A stretch of DNA of 64,000 nt from Usnea hakonensis (GCA_013423325.1 BLJB01000125.1:148702-212701); one strand, 5' to 3'. Counted from the stretch's first letter, positions 11,157 through 21,964 are shown. Notes: generated by a model not told the origin, from the sequence alone. Numbers and translations: made by a program.

Positions 11157-12640
11157 CTAAGTGAGTGAGATATGTGCTCTCTCTGCTACGGTCTGACTGG
11201 GAATTATTAAAGCCATCCCCAAATCAACATACGAACTCTCGCAATCAACAAAGTCTGTAAGTCGTATCTGCCAAGCTCGGAGCTCCGTACAAAATAACCT
11301 CATCAAAAAAAATTTTGGCCTTGCGGTACTATACTCGAGAGAATCCAAATCGATAGTATTTCCCACTCGGGAAGACTGGGCACGTTGTGGTAGCCCCTTG
11401 CATTTGCGCTCCAAGCTCTGACTGATTGACGGACCTTGCTTTTATCTGCTTCTGGTGCTTCTGGACTGCGCTCTTGTGTTGGACTCGTAGGCTTGAAAGT
11501 CGCTCTTCTCTCGGAGAATGTGCTTCCACTTCGGCAAGGCTTGGTTGGAAGACAGTGAGTCAGATGGTTAGGTAAGGTATTTTCGGTGATTCTTGGCCGC
11601 TGGTTCACTATGCATTCTTTGTGGTGGGGGGGGGGGGCAGAAGCGACGGTATTGTGTCTTGGTAGAAATCTGGGTTGAGTTGGGGATGTTGGTGTTTGAT
11701 GAGTACGAGTACCTCTGCCGAACAGGCTAGGGATGGAGTTCATGTGGTATCTGTTAAATAAGAACCAGCAATGAAGATCTCATACTCCCTTGGGTTCATG
11801 AAGTGATTCCTCTAGGGCATGGAGAAGAGTCTCAGTCTTCTCAGCATATGCCAAGTCTACGCAACGGTGGAATCGCCCGCGAGGCGGGATGAGCGACGCG
11901 CTATGCTCAGCATTATTAGCGAAGCATATGCTGAGTCCAGACTATGAAACTTACTAGGCCCAGCGTTCTTGTTGCCCCTAGTCTTTTTCGTTGCTGGTGA
12001 TAGTTAGGTATATGCTAGATATAGGGAGAGCTTACTCACGACGAGCGGCCGCGCGAGCGGAAGGCGAAGGCGAGCGGGAACGGGTTGGTAGCGAAGGATC
12101 GCGCTGAACTTACAGTTAGTATATGTATGGTATCGGAGCAACATACACTTACCTTGCGCTTTGACGGAGTCCCGGGAGAGAGGGCGATACGCTAGAGTGT
12201 TCTGGTCCGCTTCGTCCATTGTGCTCATATCCAGTCGCCATACACGATGTCCAAGTGCCGGGTATAAAACCCGCTAGCCAAGCCGTTCCTTCTTCTTGCT
12301 TTCTCTCGAGTGGGCCATCTTCGTCTTCGGTTCCATCCGGCTTGCCCTTTTCCTTCGGCGTTGCCTTTGAGATTTTCGAGTCAGCTTCAATAAGAATGAA
12401 GGCAGTAAACTTGAAAATTATAAACCATTCTGCCTTCGAAATACTTACTTCGGCACACCGCATTTCCAGGATCTCTTTCTGCAAAAGATTAGCTCGGAAA
12501 ATTCGAAGATCTCGCTATAGACTTTGACTCACCACCACTGTTCGTCAATGGTAGCAGTTGTGGTTCGTAAGATCTTTGAATTAGTTCCAAAACAAGAGCA
12601 GTTACCTTTAGGCCGATGCTGATGAATAGTAAATATGATG
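11157..12640 (-). pseudogene. Unrecognised degenerate multi-exon sequence
   Basis: The minus strand shows several intron-like arrangements: donor GTAAGT near 12448 with acceptor CTCAAAG near 12371; donor GTAAGTG near 12153 with a perfect TACTAAC branch site and acceptor near 12111; donor GTGAGT near 12028 with CCTAAC and CACCAG near 11994. The exons between them encode acidic/basic low-complexity peptide (for example TEDEDGPLERKQEE) with no domain I recognise, and no single start-to-stop model holds. It may be a decayed gene or an unusual real one. A 12-base inverted repeat lies at 11840-11851 and 11924-11935. Confidence 0.25.
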
Positions 12641-13105
12641 ATCATTGATAAGTGGTAATTTTGGAACAGCCTGGTATGTCCTGTTTCTAGCATTAATCTT
12701 GGAGGCTTTCGGGGGAGGCTGCACAGCCCGGCTATGCTTGGTGCAACACAGGCCCAACATGGTCGATCAAGATGACACTCCAGTTGATGTGAACAATGGT
12801 ACTGGCAACGTTTTCTACTCGCCTCGAGTTCATCAGCAATTTGTGCCTCACGCTGAGTATCAAGACATTTATTGTCAGGATTCGCATCTTGATAACTACC
12901 AGTCTCCTTACTCCAATACATAAGTTGGCATATATGTCTAGAGTAGACATTAGCATCTGCTTGACTCAAAACTTAATCCATTACAAACTTTGCAGGTAGT
13001 GTTTGCCCAGCTCTGAGCTCGCGTCAATATCCAGATAACCATGAATCTAGAGGCGAATGATGGAGAATAGGTACGCTTTCCTACACGTAGCGGTCAGATA
13101 TCGAA

Positions 13106-13190
13106 GAGTAGACCTTTCTATATCTCCCAGTCCTTGGTAAACAGATACTGTCAATTCTGGAGGAAACAAATCGAAGATCCTAGTGCGATG
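13106..13190. repeat. Diverged repeat, copy 1
   Basis: This segment matches 14269-14350 closely: both contain AGACC..TCTA..ATC, CAGTCCTTGGTAAACAGATACT-like sequence and CAATTCTGGAGGA. The copies lie in the same orientation about 1.1 kb apart and differ by scattered substitutions, as expected of old duplicated or transposon-derived sequence. Confidence 0.6.
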
Positions 13191-13721
13191 TTATGGTAGC
13201 AATGGTAGCATGAGCAAAGATGGGCCAAATCATGATGTGTGTAAGAAGCATGTTTTTTTTCTATGTGAGATGCGTGACTGAGTACTGGGCCTCCCGGGAG
13301 GCTCCTTCATTCCATTCCGCTCCAGGCCAGCATACCAGTCTCCTGGCCATGATCCATGACAGACGAGATGACCTCCCACTTGTACCCTTGGACAATGTGT
13401 GGATGCCTGTCAAGCAAGAATTTCATTAATACCAACCACGACCAGATCCCACGGTAGGTGGTGTCTGAGGATTTCGGCAAAGGGAGGGTTGTGTACGCCT
13501 CCCAATCGCTTTCGTCGGGGCGTTCGAGGGTGGCGAAGATAGGCTTGGGGGGGCAGCTTACGCTCACGGTTTCGTTGGGCATTCCGAACCCATTCTTTCG
13601 TGATTGGAAGGATTGAGCGAGGAAATCGGCGGTATCGGGGGATTCGATGATATCTCTAATGTCGTTGGCATTCTTGAGGTTCAGGTACTTGTCTTTGCAG
13701 AAATTGAGTTCATCTCCTTCC

Positions 13722-14029
13722 TCATTCTCATTGTCTCACGATGATAGCGGCGTAGTAGCCTGAGCGATCATTTAAATTGGGTTGAATCCTGATATTGCGT
13801 GGGTTGAACACCTGTGGAAATGATCAACGTCGTATCCCAGGTTTGCACGCTCAATTGCTGGGACAAAGCAGAATCGACATCCAAGGTCAGCTCTTTGAGT
13901 CAGGAAACCGGCATCTGCCTGTTGCTGAGGCATATCACCAAGGTATGCCAACGTAAAAACACATACAAAGGTTTCCTTGCCTTGGATACTTAGACGTAGA
14001 CCCTTATCCAAATCATACATTGCTTGCAA
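13722..14029 (-). pseudogene. Fragment of Tnp2/Plavaka-like DNA transposase
   Basis: On the minus strand one frame encodes FTLAYLGDMPQQQADAGF, then DLGCRFCFVP and ANLGYDVDHF; after a frame change and a stop, RHRETMRMRKEMNSISAKTS follows. This order (a GDMPQQ..N/AG block, a G-C-R-x-C pair, then HxET..R.EM) is what I recall for fungal transposases of the CACTA/Plavaka (Tnp2-like) kind. The frame is interrupted and both ends are missing, so it cannot encode active transposase. The part at 13750-13825 recurs at 23128-23203. Family assignment is from memory of motif order. Confidence 0.4.
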
Positions 14030-14363
14030 CGAAGTAATAACATCTTCGAAGCTCGATCCGTGGGGTCCCAGGTGCCAGGGTCAGGTGACCGGCGAGCCTG
14101 TCGTTTTCGTTGGTTAGGGTTAGGGTTACGAATGATTCTTCCCCGGCAAAGGTTTGAATCAGCTTCAGAATGCTGCGGCGACTTGCATTTGCAGCACCTT
14201 CTCTTCTAGACGAGCCTGATGGGGATATGTCGGGAGCATTGCTAAAATAGATCAGTAATAATTGAACAATAGACCTGTCTACATCTTCAAGTCCTTGGTA
14301 GACAGATACTCTCAATTCTGGAGGATCACAGTAAAGATCATGGGTGCGAGACAAGCAAATCAT
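14013..14363 (-). pseudogene. Decayed coding segment next to transposase fragment
   Basis: A 116-codon minus frame just 5' of the transposase fragment encodes LRVSVYQGLEDVDRSIVQLL and SILKLIQTFAGEESFVTLTL without a domain I know. Its 5' part is duplicated at 13106-13190. It may be the upstream exon of the same transposon or another repeat. It contains a short stretch of two TTAGGG units on the plus strand (14113-14126). Confidence 0.25.
14269..14350. repeat. Diverged repeat, copy 2
   Basis: Partner of the copy at 13106-13190, same orientation; shared blocks include GTCCTTGG and CAATTCTGGAGGA separated by equal spacing. Confidence 0.6.
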
Positions 14364-16909
14364 TCTTCCTGGGCAAAGGCTCGAATCAGCTTCAGATGCT
14401 CAAATCAACGAGTAATATGTACCTCCGAGTAGTTCCGCGAGCTCGTGCTTGGTTCTGAAGACGCAACAGCCGACAGCGAAAGCATCTTCGCGAATGAAGT
14501 CTGCTTGAGTCAACCATGATCAAAGCTTTGAGGTGGGTAGAAATCGGATCAAGGCACAAGCTAGGTGATCGGTGATATGGTCTGCAGAAAGTATTTTTGA
14601 GTAGACCTTTTCTTTGGCGTTAGTGTAGTCCACCGCGCCAAGACTCCTTTCAAAATAAGGACAGAAATCTTTTAAGGTCTAAGAGTTTGTCATGGTTAAG
14701 CAATGAGCAGTGTGGATATGTGGAAGAAGTCTGCATTACTACCTAGTGCGCTGCGACTTGAATGCTGTATTAGCTTGTTGCTGTGGCATATCTCCAATCG
14801 TAGATAGTGGAAAGATACAAACTCTCGTTGGTTGCGGTAAGTCGAGAATAGCTCCTTTATCGATGTCCCGTAAAGCTGCTCGGACAATAGAAGTGGACGC
14901 GATTGAGTTCCTCCTATGAATCTCTCTGACGCGTTGTAAGAGTTGCTAGCACGAAGAGACAACAACATCGCAGACGATCCCTGTACCCTTTGTTGAGGAG
15001 ATGAAATCTGATTTGGACTCACGCCTTCCTGCTGGCTAAGCGTCAATGTTGTCCCTTGTCTTCAACCTTCGTAGGCGATTCCGAGATAAGCGAGTGCGTG
15101 GAACCGGAAGAGCCTGGTATCGTGGGTCCGACTCGATAGCTCTCGTAAAACAGAGATGTCTGTGGAGGTCGAGGGAACAGGCTAGGAGGTCGACTCCAAG
15201 AGAAGGGGGCAGTTAGTGAGGATCTCGTCAAAAGTATCATCATCGCAGTCTTCAGCTTTGGGTGTGTGTATGATAACATGAGGTGAGCCTGACGTAGATA
15301 TGGCCTTGTCTAGAGAGAGTTTAATTTCCATCTTCAAATAGGGTAGTACAGCGATGAAAAAGCTGGCGGAGCTGGTCGGCGACAGCGAGCTCTGTGTCTT
15401 GAAAAGCCCGAGTCAACAGAGAGGGAATACTTCTTCATATTCCTTAAATTGGTATTGTACACAATCTCATTGAACCACCGATGTTTGTCCTCTCCAATCA
15501 CTGTGTTGTAATTACTTATAAGGTCATTCTCCCTGAAATTGATTAGCATAATGAAGGCAAACACGAATGTTTTGTCATTGCGATTCTGACCGAAGAAAGA
15601 CTGGCTTATGAGGGGGCTGCGGGGGTTGCAGAGACAGAGACTGATGGAGTCGTAGCTCAATTAAAGTCGACCTCTAATAATTCGATAAAGATATCAGACT
15701 ATAATCTAGTATGGTTTATAGGCCTTAAGGATTGTGTAGATGACGTCCGTTGTTGATGATGTATTGAATCCTTCTGGTCATCGTGACTAAGTATCAACCC
15801 TGGGTTTTTGGCTTCTCCGTAGATACTCGCAAGGCGAGTATGAGTAGTATAGAGTGCCAGTTGGGTGGCTTTAGGTCTCCAAAGTGTTCTTTCGTAATGA
15901 TCAAATGAGGAAAAATGGGAGCTATCTCCTTACTATTCCTCCAACCTCACTGCTTTGTTGATCGAGTAGTCCTCTTTGCCCGAAATAAGACCTTGCCGTG
16001 GGGCTATAGTAAGCAGCGTAGTGTGTCTACCAATCTGCTGCGATATTAGACAATCTGGGAAGCATCGATAATTGCACGATATGCATTTGCGATGGTAGTG
16101 TAAGTCAAGTGGGATGAAGTTTAGTTACCCGAAGCCTTCACCAGATGTCAGTGCGGCATTCTTGTTGGCTTTGGACGGCTAGGTATGTATTGTGGAAATG
16201 CTCTAGGTACTGATTTCGTTCGGCTTCAAGATCCGAGATCTTAAAATCCGGGAAATCCTCGTCGATATGATTCGAATGGTCGCTTTTTGTCCGTACGATC
16301 CTCGACTCCCCTCTTGGTGGCGAACCTCTGATAGCAGTCTTTGCCTTTGCAAAACCACATTTCCAACTCGTATATCAGGCGTACATGCAAATGACGAGGT
16401 CAAATTGCTCCTATAATTCCTATCTCTCCCCATTGATCGTGACGCACTTCTTAAGCTGAGTATCTGGCCACGGTTTGAGGTGCTCTTTCAGGCTATTATC
16501 ATCAAGGCACGTAATTGGACAGCCGTGGTCTTCGAGATAATCTCTCATGTCTTTGACCTGACCTCCAAGAGAATAGGCATTCCCAACAAGCCCGAACGCT
16601 GTCAACGCTGCTGGATATATGAGAGAGTGTGAGGCATCCCAAACATTCGCGCTAGTACGAATCATTGAGTAGATTCCGTCATATTCATCAATAAACTCCG
16701 AAGCTACAATCTCAAACCTCAAAACACTATCAGTAGCTGTGTGGACGAACGTGAAAGCTATGATAGTTCAACGGGATTGATACATAGTAGCACACCTTTA
16801 GGAATACCAAAAGGCTGTGCATTTCTTTATCCTCCCCTCCTTTCGCCACCATAAAAGCCTCAGTCATCTGTCTCAATCCTTCGTACGTAAATTACGGGTT
16901 GGTGGCAAC
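14364..16909. other. Gene-free part of the repeat island
   Basis: Only short frames occur, mostly on the minus strand (14696-15046, 15043-15279, 15334-15660, 16203-16433, 16420-16722). None has a recognisable domain, and none joins its neighbours into a convincing spliced gene. The sequence 14368-14400 (GGCAAAGGCTCGAATCAGCTTCAGA-like) repeats 14144-14172. The 16420-16722 frame (ending in KKCVTINGER) is the longest clean one but remains unassigned. Confidence 0.4.
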
Positions 16910-16912
16910 ATT

Positions 16913-17755
16913 TGCTGACCGAGTCTGCTTGATAGTCTTGGCTTTCTTAGGTAGTGGCGCGATCTGCTGCACGTCAGATTCGTAGTCGCTATCTTCGTCA
17001 TCATTGCCGCTCTGCTTGACTGTCTTGGCTTTCTTGGATGGTGGCGCAGTTTGTTAAACGTCAGAGTCGTCATCGCTACCTTCGTCATCATTGCCGCTTT
17101 CTTCAGTGACTTCTTTGGTCCTCTTATCTGATTGCCGTGTGACTCGTCGACTCTTGGGCGTTTTGGCTGGCTCGTTGATAGGAAGCTTGAACCTCCTGTT
17201 GGACCTGTGCGAATGCATGGTCAAAAATTTTCTGGTAACGCTCTGGATATTCCACCTTGCAGTCGTAGTGGTAATTGGGTGGTATGTCTGCCAATTGGAA
17301 ACCCAAGAAGGTCGAGTCCATCGTACGCCGAAGCCAGATGGTTTTCACCAAGTTCGTCATGTTATCTGAATGAGCATCTAAATCTTTCTCGTCCAACTGG
17401 TTCTTCTGACAAGCCTTGACGAGTACTTCATGTCTCTTGCCTAGCTTGCTAATTTCAACTTGAGAGCAAGAACTGAGATTTTCCTGATGCTTCTTCATGC
17501 GGGGGTATCCGTCCGATGGACGATAACCTGGAAGCCGAGGCTCGAGATTAGTTGCTTCCATACTTCTGGTAGTGGAGGCACGCCGATCCTGGATAGCTCA
17601 TCGTGGATGGCATTGTGTTTTTCAAAATAAGCGACGAAATCAGTTTCAGTCGTTTTCCATGAGAGCTTCTTGAGCTCTATGTACTTCTCGCGAAATTTCT
17701 TGTACGCTTCATGGTCCTTGAGCATGACTCTGGTTAGCAAGTGAGCATTTCTCAT
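16913..17755 (-). pseudogene. Broken gag-like/nuclear-protein-like gene with tandem repeat
   Basis: Three minus frames follow each other. 17495-17755 encodes YIELKKLSWKTTETDFVAYF and ELSRIGVPPLPEVWKQLISS, reminiscent of the copia-type gag (UBN2) helical region. 17124-17561 encodes a charged, Gln-rich segment. A third frame from about 17200 down to 16913 encodes basic then acidic blocks (PAKTPKSRRVTRQSDKR, SGNDDEGSDDDSDV) and two copies of an 87-bp unit (16928-17014 and 17015-17101). In the second-listed unit the codon at 17054-17056 is a stop (TAA) where its partner has CAG. Frame changes and the stop make this a pseudogene; assignment to gag is tentative. Confidence 0.35.
16928..17101 (-). 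repeat. 87-bp tandem repeat, two units
   Basis: Units 16928-17014 and 17015-17101 both encode KKAKT.KQ followed or preceded by the acidic GNDDE.SD block. They differ by point changes, several of C-to-T/G-to-A type. Confidence 0.7.
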
Positions 17756-17786
17756 TTTCGATAAGTCCTATCCAAGAGGCCATATA

Positions 17787-18350
17787 TTATAGTATTATTT
17801 CGAATAGAGTGCCAGTGACCAGGATCTTCCGAGGAGGCTGTCCAACCGAGCTGTCATTCATTGACATTTTCAGGATTGTAATGTTTAGTGCTGCAGTTAT
17901 CTTAGACAGTGTGATCGGCCAGAGTCTGATATCGTCAAGGGTGGCAATGTAGGAACGTAAGGCAATTTCCACTGTCTGCTTAGATCTCTCTGACGCACCG
18001 TCTGTCTGTGGATGATATGCTGTGGAGTATAGTAGATCTACTTTTAGTGCGGCAAAGATAGCTCTCCATAATTCGCTAACGAACTTCCGTACCCTATCGG
18101 AGATTATGGCCCTAGGTAAACCCCAGTTGACTTCAGCTAGCTTGTCCAGTAACTTGATAGCCCATTCCGTTGCGGTAAAGGTAGATTTCCCAGGTATAAG
18201 TATGATAGCTTTAGAAAACTTGTCCGTTACTGACATGATACAATCCTCGCCTGCGGCAGTCTCAGGCAACGCAAGAATGAAATCAATACTCAGTGTGTGG
18301 AAGGGCCTGGACGGTGAATAGATGGGCTGCAAAGATCAGGGAATCGACAC
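17787..18350 (-). pseudogene. Ty3/gypsy integrase core remnant
   Basis: The frame encodes the rve integrase core. HTLSIDFILALPET carries the first catalytic Asp, ISDRVRKFVSELW the second, and YHPQTDGASERSKQTVE the third acidic residue (Glu), so the DDE triad is preserved although SDRG is changed to SDRV. The upstream HHCC zinc domain is absent: the frame starts directly at QPIYSPSRPFHT, abutting the end of RT in another frame. The C-terminal chromodomain-like tail is missing too. It is not functional as a retrotransposon. Confidence 0.75.
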
Positions 18351-18889
18351 GTTGTCCTAGCAGAATGACTGAAGGGTATCCTAGAAATAATTTCTTAGGA
18401 CACAGACTAATGCGGCGTTCCTGAAACAGGGTGAAGATTTGCCGCAAGTGGTCCAGGTGTTCGGACAGGGTGTGAGAAAAGACAATTATGTCGTCAACGT
18501 ATGCTTTAGCAAAAGCTCGGAAAGGTCTGAGGATCTTATCAGTTTGGCGTTGCACGTACGGTGGCGATCCCTTATATCCCATTAATACGACATTAGACCG
18601 TTCTTGTCCCCGGTGGGAGACGATGATGAATTTATCTCGATCGACAACCTTGACTAGGATCTGGTGAAAATACCCTCTTGCGTCGAGTATTGTGTCCGGC
18701 AACAGCAGCAATAATGTCGGACTGCAGCGGCATAGGGTAGCTATCCGTTTCCGTGATCTTGTTAAGGCCTCGAAACCTACCCGATTGAGGCTTTCCCACC
18801 TCCTCGTCCTCTAAACCCTCACGTTCCCCTTTTCCTTGACTGTCAAGGTGGATCTTCACCACATCCCACTCTAATGCCTTCCTTTTCAC
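18346..18889 (-). pseudogene. Ty3/gypsy reverse transcriptase remnant
   Basis: Two minus frames cover the RT palm. 18632-18889 has GLNKITETDSYPMPLQSDI, and 18283-18711 has DARGYFHQILVKVVDRDKF, GYKGSPPYVQRQTDK and the catalytic YVDDIIVFS followed by LFQERRISLCPKKLFLG. The palm/finger core is largely present but split by a frameshift near 18690, and the sequence stops at ILLGQRVDS, so the thumb and RNase H are deleted. Confidence 0.78.
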
Positions 18890-19157
18890 GCTTTACACTA
18901 CTTGGTTGGCCATAATGGCCCGAAAATCGTCAACGTGCGTTGGCGCGAGGGAAGCTTGCAATCGTCTCCGTAAACGTCTTTTGCGTTACTATACTCATAT
19001 TCCTCCCGAAATTCTAAATACTTATTACTAGCCAACCGGCTGGCTCATAAGTAACCTGTCAGTAAGTAGCAACATGACAGAGAGGGAGAGGCTCTGTAAT
19101 AAGCGACCAAGCGGTCACAGGAAATACTGATACAGCCTGATGCAAAAAGGACATCAG

Positions 19158-19965
19158 TCAATCTTGATCCGGATGATCTTTGTACTCTTTGACAAGAAAG
19201 TTTTTGTTTTCCAACTTATGGAACCATTTCTCTCCGTTTGGGCCTGGGTCGATCGATATGAGCTCCGAAGTGCGATACCAGGCAAAACCGTATCCTGAGG
19301 TGTCTCCATCTACGCCTTCTGTATCAAAGCACATTATTGCCAAGTTAGGATCGCTCATGATCCTTGAACATATTCAAAAGAAAGTGCTTTGCTTTCAAGC
19401 GGGGGAGCTAATCCTGTCCGTGTTGGCCGCGCTGGGTGGAGATAAGATCTGAGGTACGATACCAAGCAAAGCCATACTCGGACGTGTCCACATCCACACC
19501 TTCTGCATCAAAACGTATAATATTGAGGTTAGGATACATATTAGTCATTGGCTTCCACATCTACTGGTCGACTCGGTATGTGTGCTCTCGAACAGTATCG
19601 TTTATGTAGCTATCGGGATTATCATAGTAATCGTCGTCTCCGTCCAGTAGAGAAATCAGGTATAAAATATATGAGTAGCTATAAATTCAATGGGAAGGAG
19701 AAATGCGTTGCGGTGGCTGTCCACTCCATGTGATTCTGGGCATGGAGTTTATCAAAGTCTTTGAGTAGACTTTGTCGTATAGATGGTAATATGGTACAAG
19801 ATCTGGTAGTCCTTTTGGTAGACACTCATTATCTGTGTCTTCGAGGATAACTTGTGTGTCAATAACATCGATGAGGTCAAAATCGTTGACAAAATCGACG
19901 CCGTGAAGGATCTTCATGTCTCCAACAATGTTGTGATCAACAAGTGCATTGGCTTCGAAATCCAT
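19158..19965 (-). pseudogene. Unrecognised coding remnants inside the gypsy element
   Basis: Minus frames 19687-19965 (acidic, with HGVDFVNDFDLIDVIDTQ) and 19158-19358 (IMCFDTEGVDGDTSGYGFAW) are clean but short. The second has a diverged duplicate at about 19441-19545 encoding FDAEGVDVDTSEYGFAWYRT. They lie between gag and RT, where protease would be expected, but show no D-T/S-G protease context. They may be a nested insertion or a captured gene segment. Confidence 0.3.
19251..19545. repeat. Two diverged ~105-bp direct copies
   Basis: 19251-19360 and 19441-19545 share GTGCGATACCAGGCAAA/GTACGATACCAAGCAAA, TATC/TACTC..GAGGTGTC and ACGCCTTCTG.ATCAAA in the same order and orientation. Confidence 0.65.
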
Positions 19966-20012
19966 TCGATGCGAACTTCCACTTGGGTGTAAATGCCCAT
20001 AGCGCTGAAGTC

Positions 20013-20902
20013 TTAACTCAATTGTCGATGGCCCTGTTCTCCTCCTTGTCTTAGAAAATCATGCTGTTTGTGATGGCTGTGATCTGCCACCCCAGTTAAG
20101 GAGGCGGCATCCCCTGTCCCAGAGTGTCTTCTATTCTCCTTAAATACGCGGAGCGTGAAGTTTTCGTGACTGGGGAACGCCACCGCCAGTCGCCTTTGCA
20201 TGTCAAAGTAGGTGAATGCTTCTGACCGGTTCCAATTGGCAGATGGCGCGCTGAACTCGTCTTGTGGTAGGTCAGGCCAAGAAAGACGCTCTGCAATGCG
20301 GCCCGTGATTTGACAAAATTCTTGCTTGCTTCCTACTCGCAAAGGACTTGCGGATTTTGCTGCTGTTGCTCATATAGTCCGAGGGTAGCGTGTGTCGAAT
20401 CAAAGACATTATCACCTCGTCTGGAAGCACACACGCCAACTGGAACATGGAATAGTTACCATTTTGGTAATCATCGACCAGGTAATCCCATGTCGCGTTG
20501 CTTGCGCCCTTTCAGCCGCCTCCCTCTTGAGCTTTTCGGCCGCCTCCGCGGCCCTCTGCTTCTCCTTTTCGGTCTTTTTGGCCTTCTGCAGCTGGTGCTT
20601 CTGCTGCTGCTTCGGCTGTTCCCAATACTGGGGAAATACCGTAAGTTGTCAGTATTGCAATATATTCAATAATGATGCTGCCTCTTCCTTGACGCGTTAT
20701 GTTAGATGTTATGAGTGTCTTTGACTTCCTCTGGTTTGGCGTTGGGATCAGGGTCAAAATATCCAACATCTCGCGGGCGAAATTGGGGTGCCGCAGAAGG
20801 ACGATTTTGGGCTTGTGGTGGGGTCTGATTGACGATGGCAATTGCCTGAGCAATAATCGCTGCCATTTCCTCTCGCTGATCATTTGAGAATGTAGGAGGC
20901 AT
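20013..20902 (-). pseudogene. Ty3/gypsy gag remnant
   Basis: The minus strand begins with MPPTFSNDQREEMAAIIAQA and RPRDVGYFDPDP, the usual start of fungal Ty3/gypsy gag capsid regions. Further down, 20013-20342 has ERLSWPDLPQDEFSAPSANW. A Gln/Lys/Ala-rich coiled segment (EKEKQRAAEAAEKLKREAAE) lies between them in a shifted frame at about 20520-20640. The whole is split over at least three frames. No zinc knuckle is visible. Confidence 0.6.
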
Positions 20903-21960
20903 CTTGGGCGGTGGTTGCCGATGTTCCGTGTGCAGATGCTCTTCTAGGTTCTTAACTAGATTGCTGACTTCGGTCTAAAAGCTTTTGGTTGCCCCCTTAA
21001 TAGTATAACGGCTACCAGTATATACTTATCTACCATTTGCCGACACCAAGGTTATTGGTATCCGGACGGAGCGGCTAGCTAGTTCTGGAACGTGTCCTAG
21101 GATAGTAGGAGACTTGTTTGCCTCTAGAACCACTAGTGGGTTAATTTTCTTGGTGTCTGAAGCAACCGACCCTTGATCTAGCATAGTCATCTTGGTTCTC
21201 TTTCGTGACGCGACTGGTGCTAGAGATTATAGTAGGGAGAAAGAACTCTCGGCATCACTCTTAGTAGCCCGTCGTTTGTTCTCCGCACGCTTGTGGCCTC
21301 CCAAGGCTCCCGCCTGTGCTTTGCTTAATTTCGAGCCGCTAATATTTGGTGTCATAATAAGCTATAGGTGTGTTTACTGAGCAGATTCAAGTTGTACCAC
21401 CAGGTGGTGGGTGAAGGTAAGGATATAGGAAGAAGAAGGGAAAAAGAGGAAGAAGAAGTCAAGGCAAGGTGAAGAGTGAGCAAAATCAACGAATATGTCC
21501 AAGTAAAGGTAAGATATGTAGGGATAAGGTAGGCACAATGCAGGCTGTGTATGTTGACTCGACAGTCCGCATATCATTGCAATGGTCCATTAGCTAGAGT
21601 CAAACAACCCTGCTGCGTTCATCTTCTTGAATTTAGCGCAAGCTCTTGTCTTCTTGACGTTTGGCTATGATTTCGTTGAAGTGGTTGTAAAAGAAAGAAA
21701 AGTGGAGGGTTAGAGGGCCCAAATAAATCAAGGCAGACTGATAAGTATCCTGAAAAGGAAGGAACGAACTTGGTTGGCCTTATAACTTATGATACTTTTG
21801 ATCCTATTAATACGATTGGCGACCTGGCGAAATCAATGGAGATGTTGGGCAAACGAGTTGAGCTTCTCATGGCGCCCATCGTGGATCCTGATCTTATCAA
21901 TTTCAAGAAGCCTTATGCTCTGTCTTTAGTCTGCCATCGCCGCAAAGGCTCTCTTACTGC
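20903..21960. other. Repeat-island sequence without recognisable genes
   Basis: Short frames only. AG-rich tract at about 21415-21480. Possible 5' LTR/leader sequence of the gypsy element should lie here, but no TG...CA pair could be matched to the other end. Confidence 0.35.
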
Positions 21961-21964
21961 TTGA

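Larger units (their letters stand above)
17787..20902 (-). mobile_element. Decayed, internally deleted Ty3/gypsy retrotransposon
   Basis: Reading on the minus strand, gag remnants (20902-20013) come first, then unrelated or unrecognised sequence (20012-18890), RT (18889-18346) and integrase (18350-17787). Protease, the RT N-terminus, RNase H and the integrase zinc finger are missing. I could not identify paired LTRs, so the outer limits are those of the coding remnants. The order gag-RT-integrase is that of Ty3/gypsy. Confidence 0.7.
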
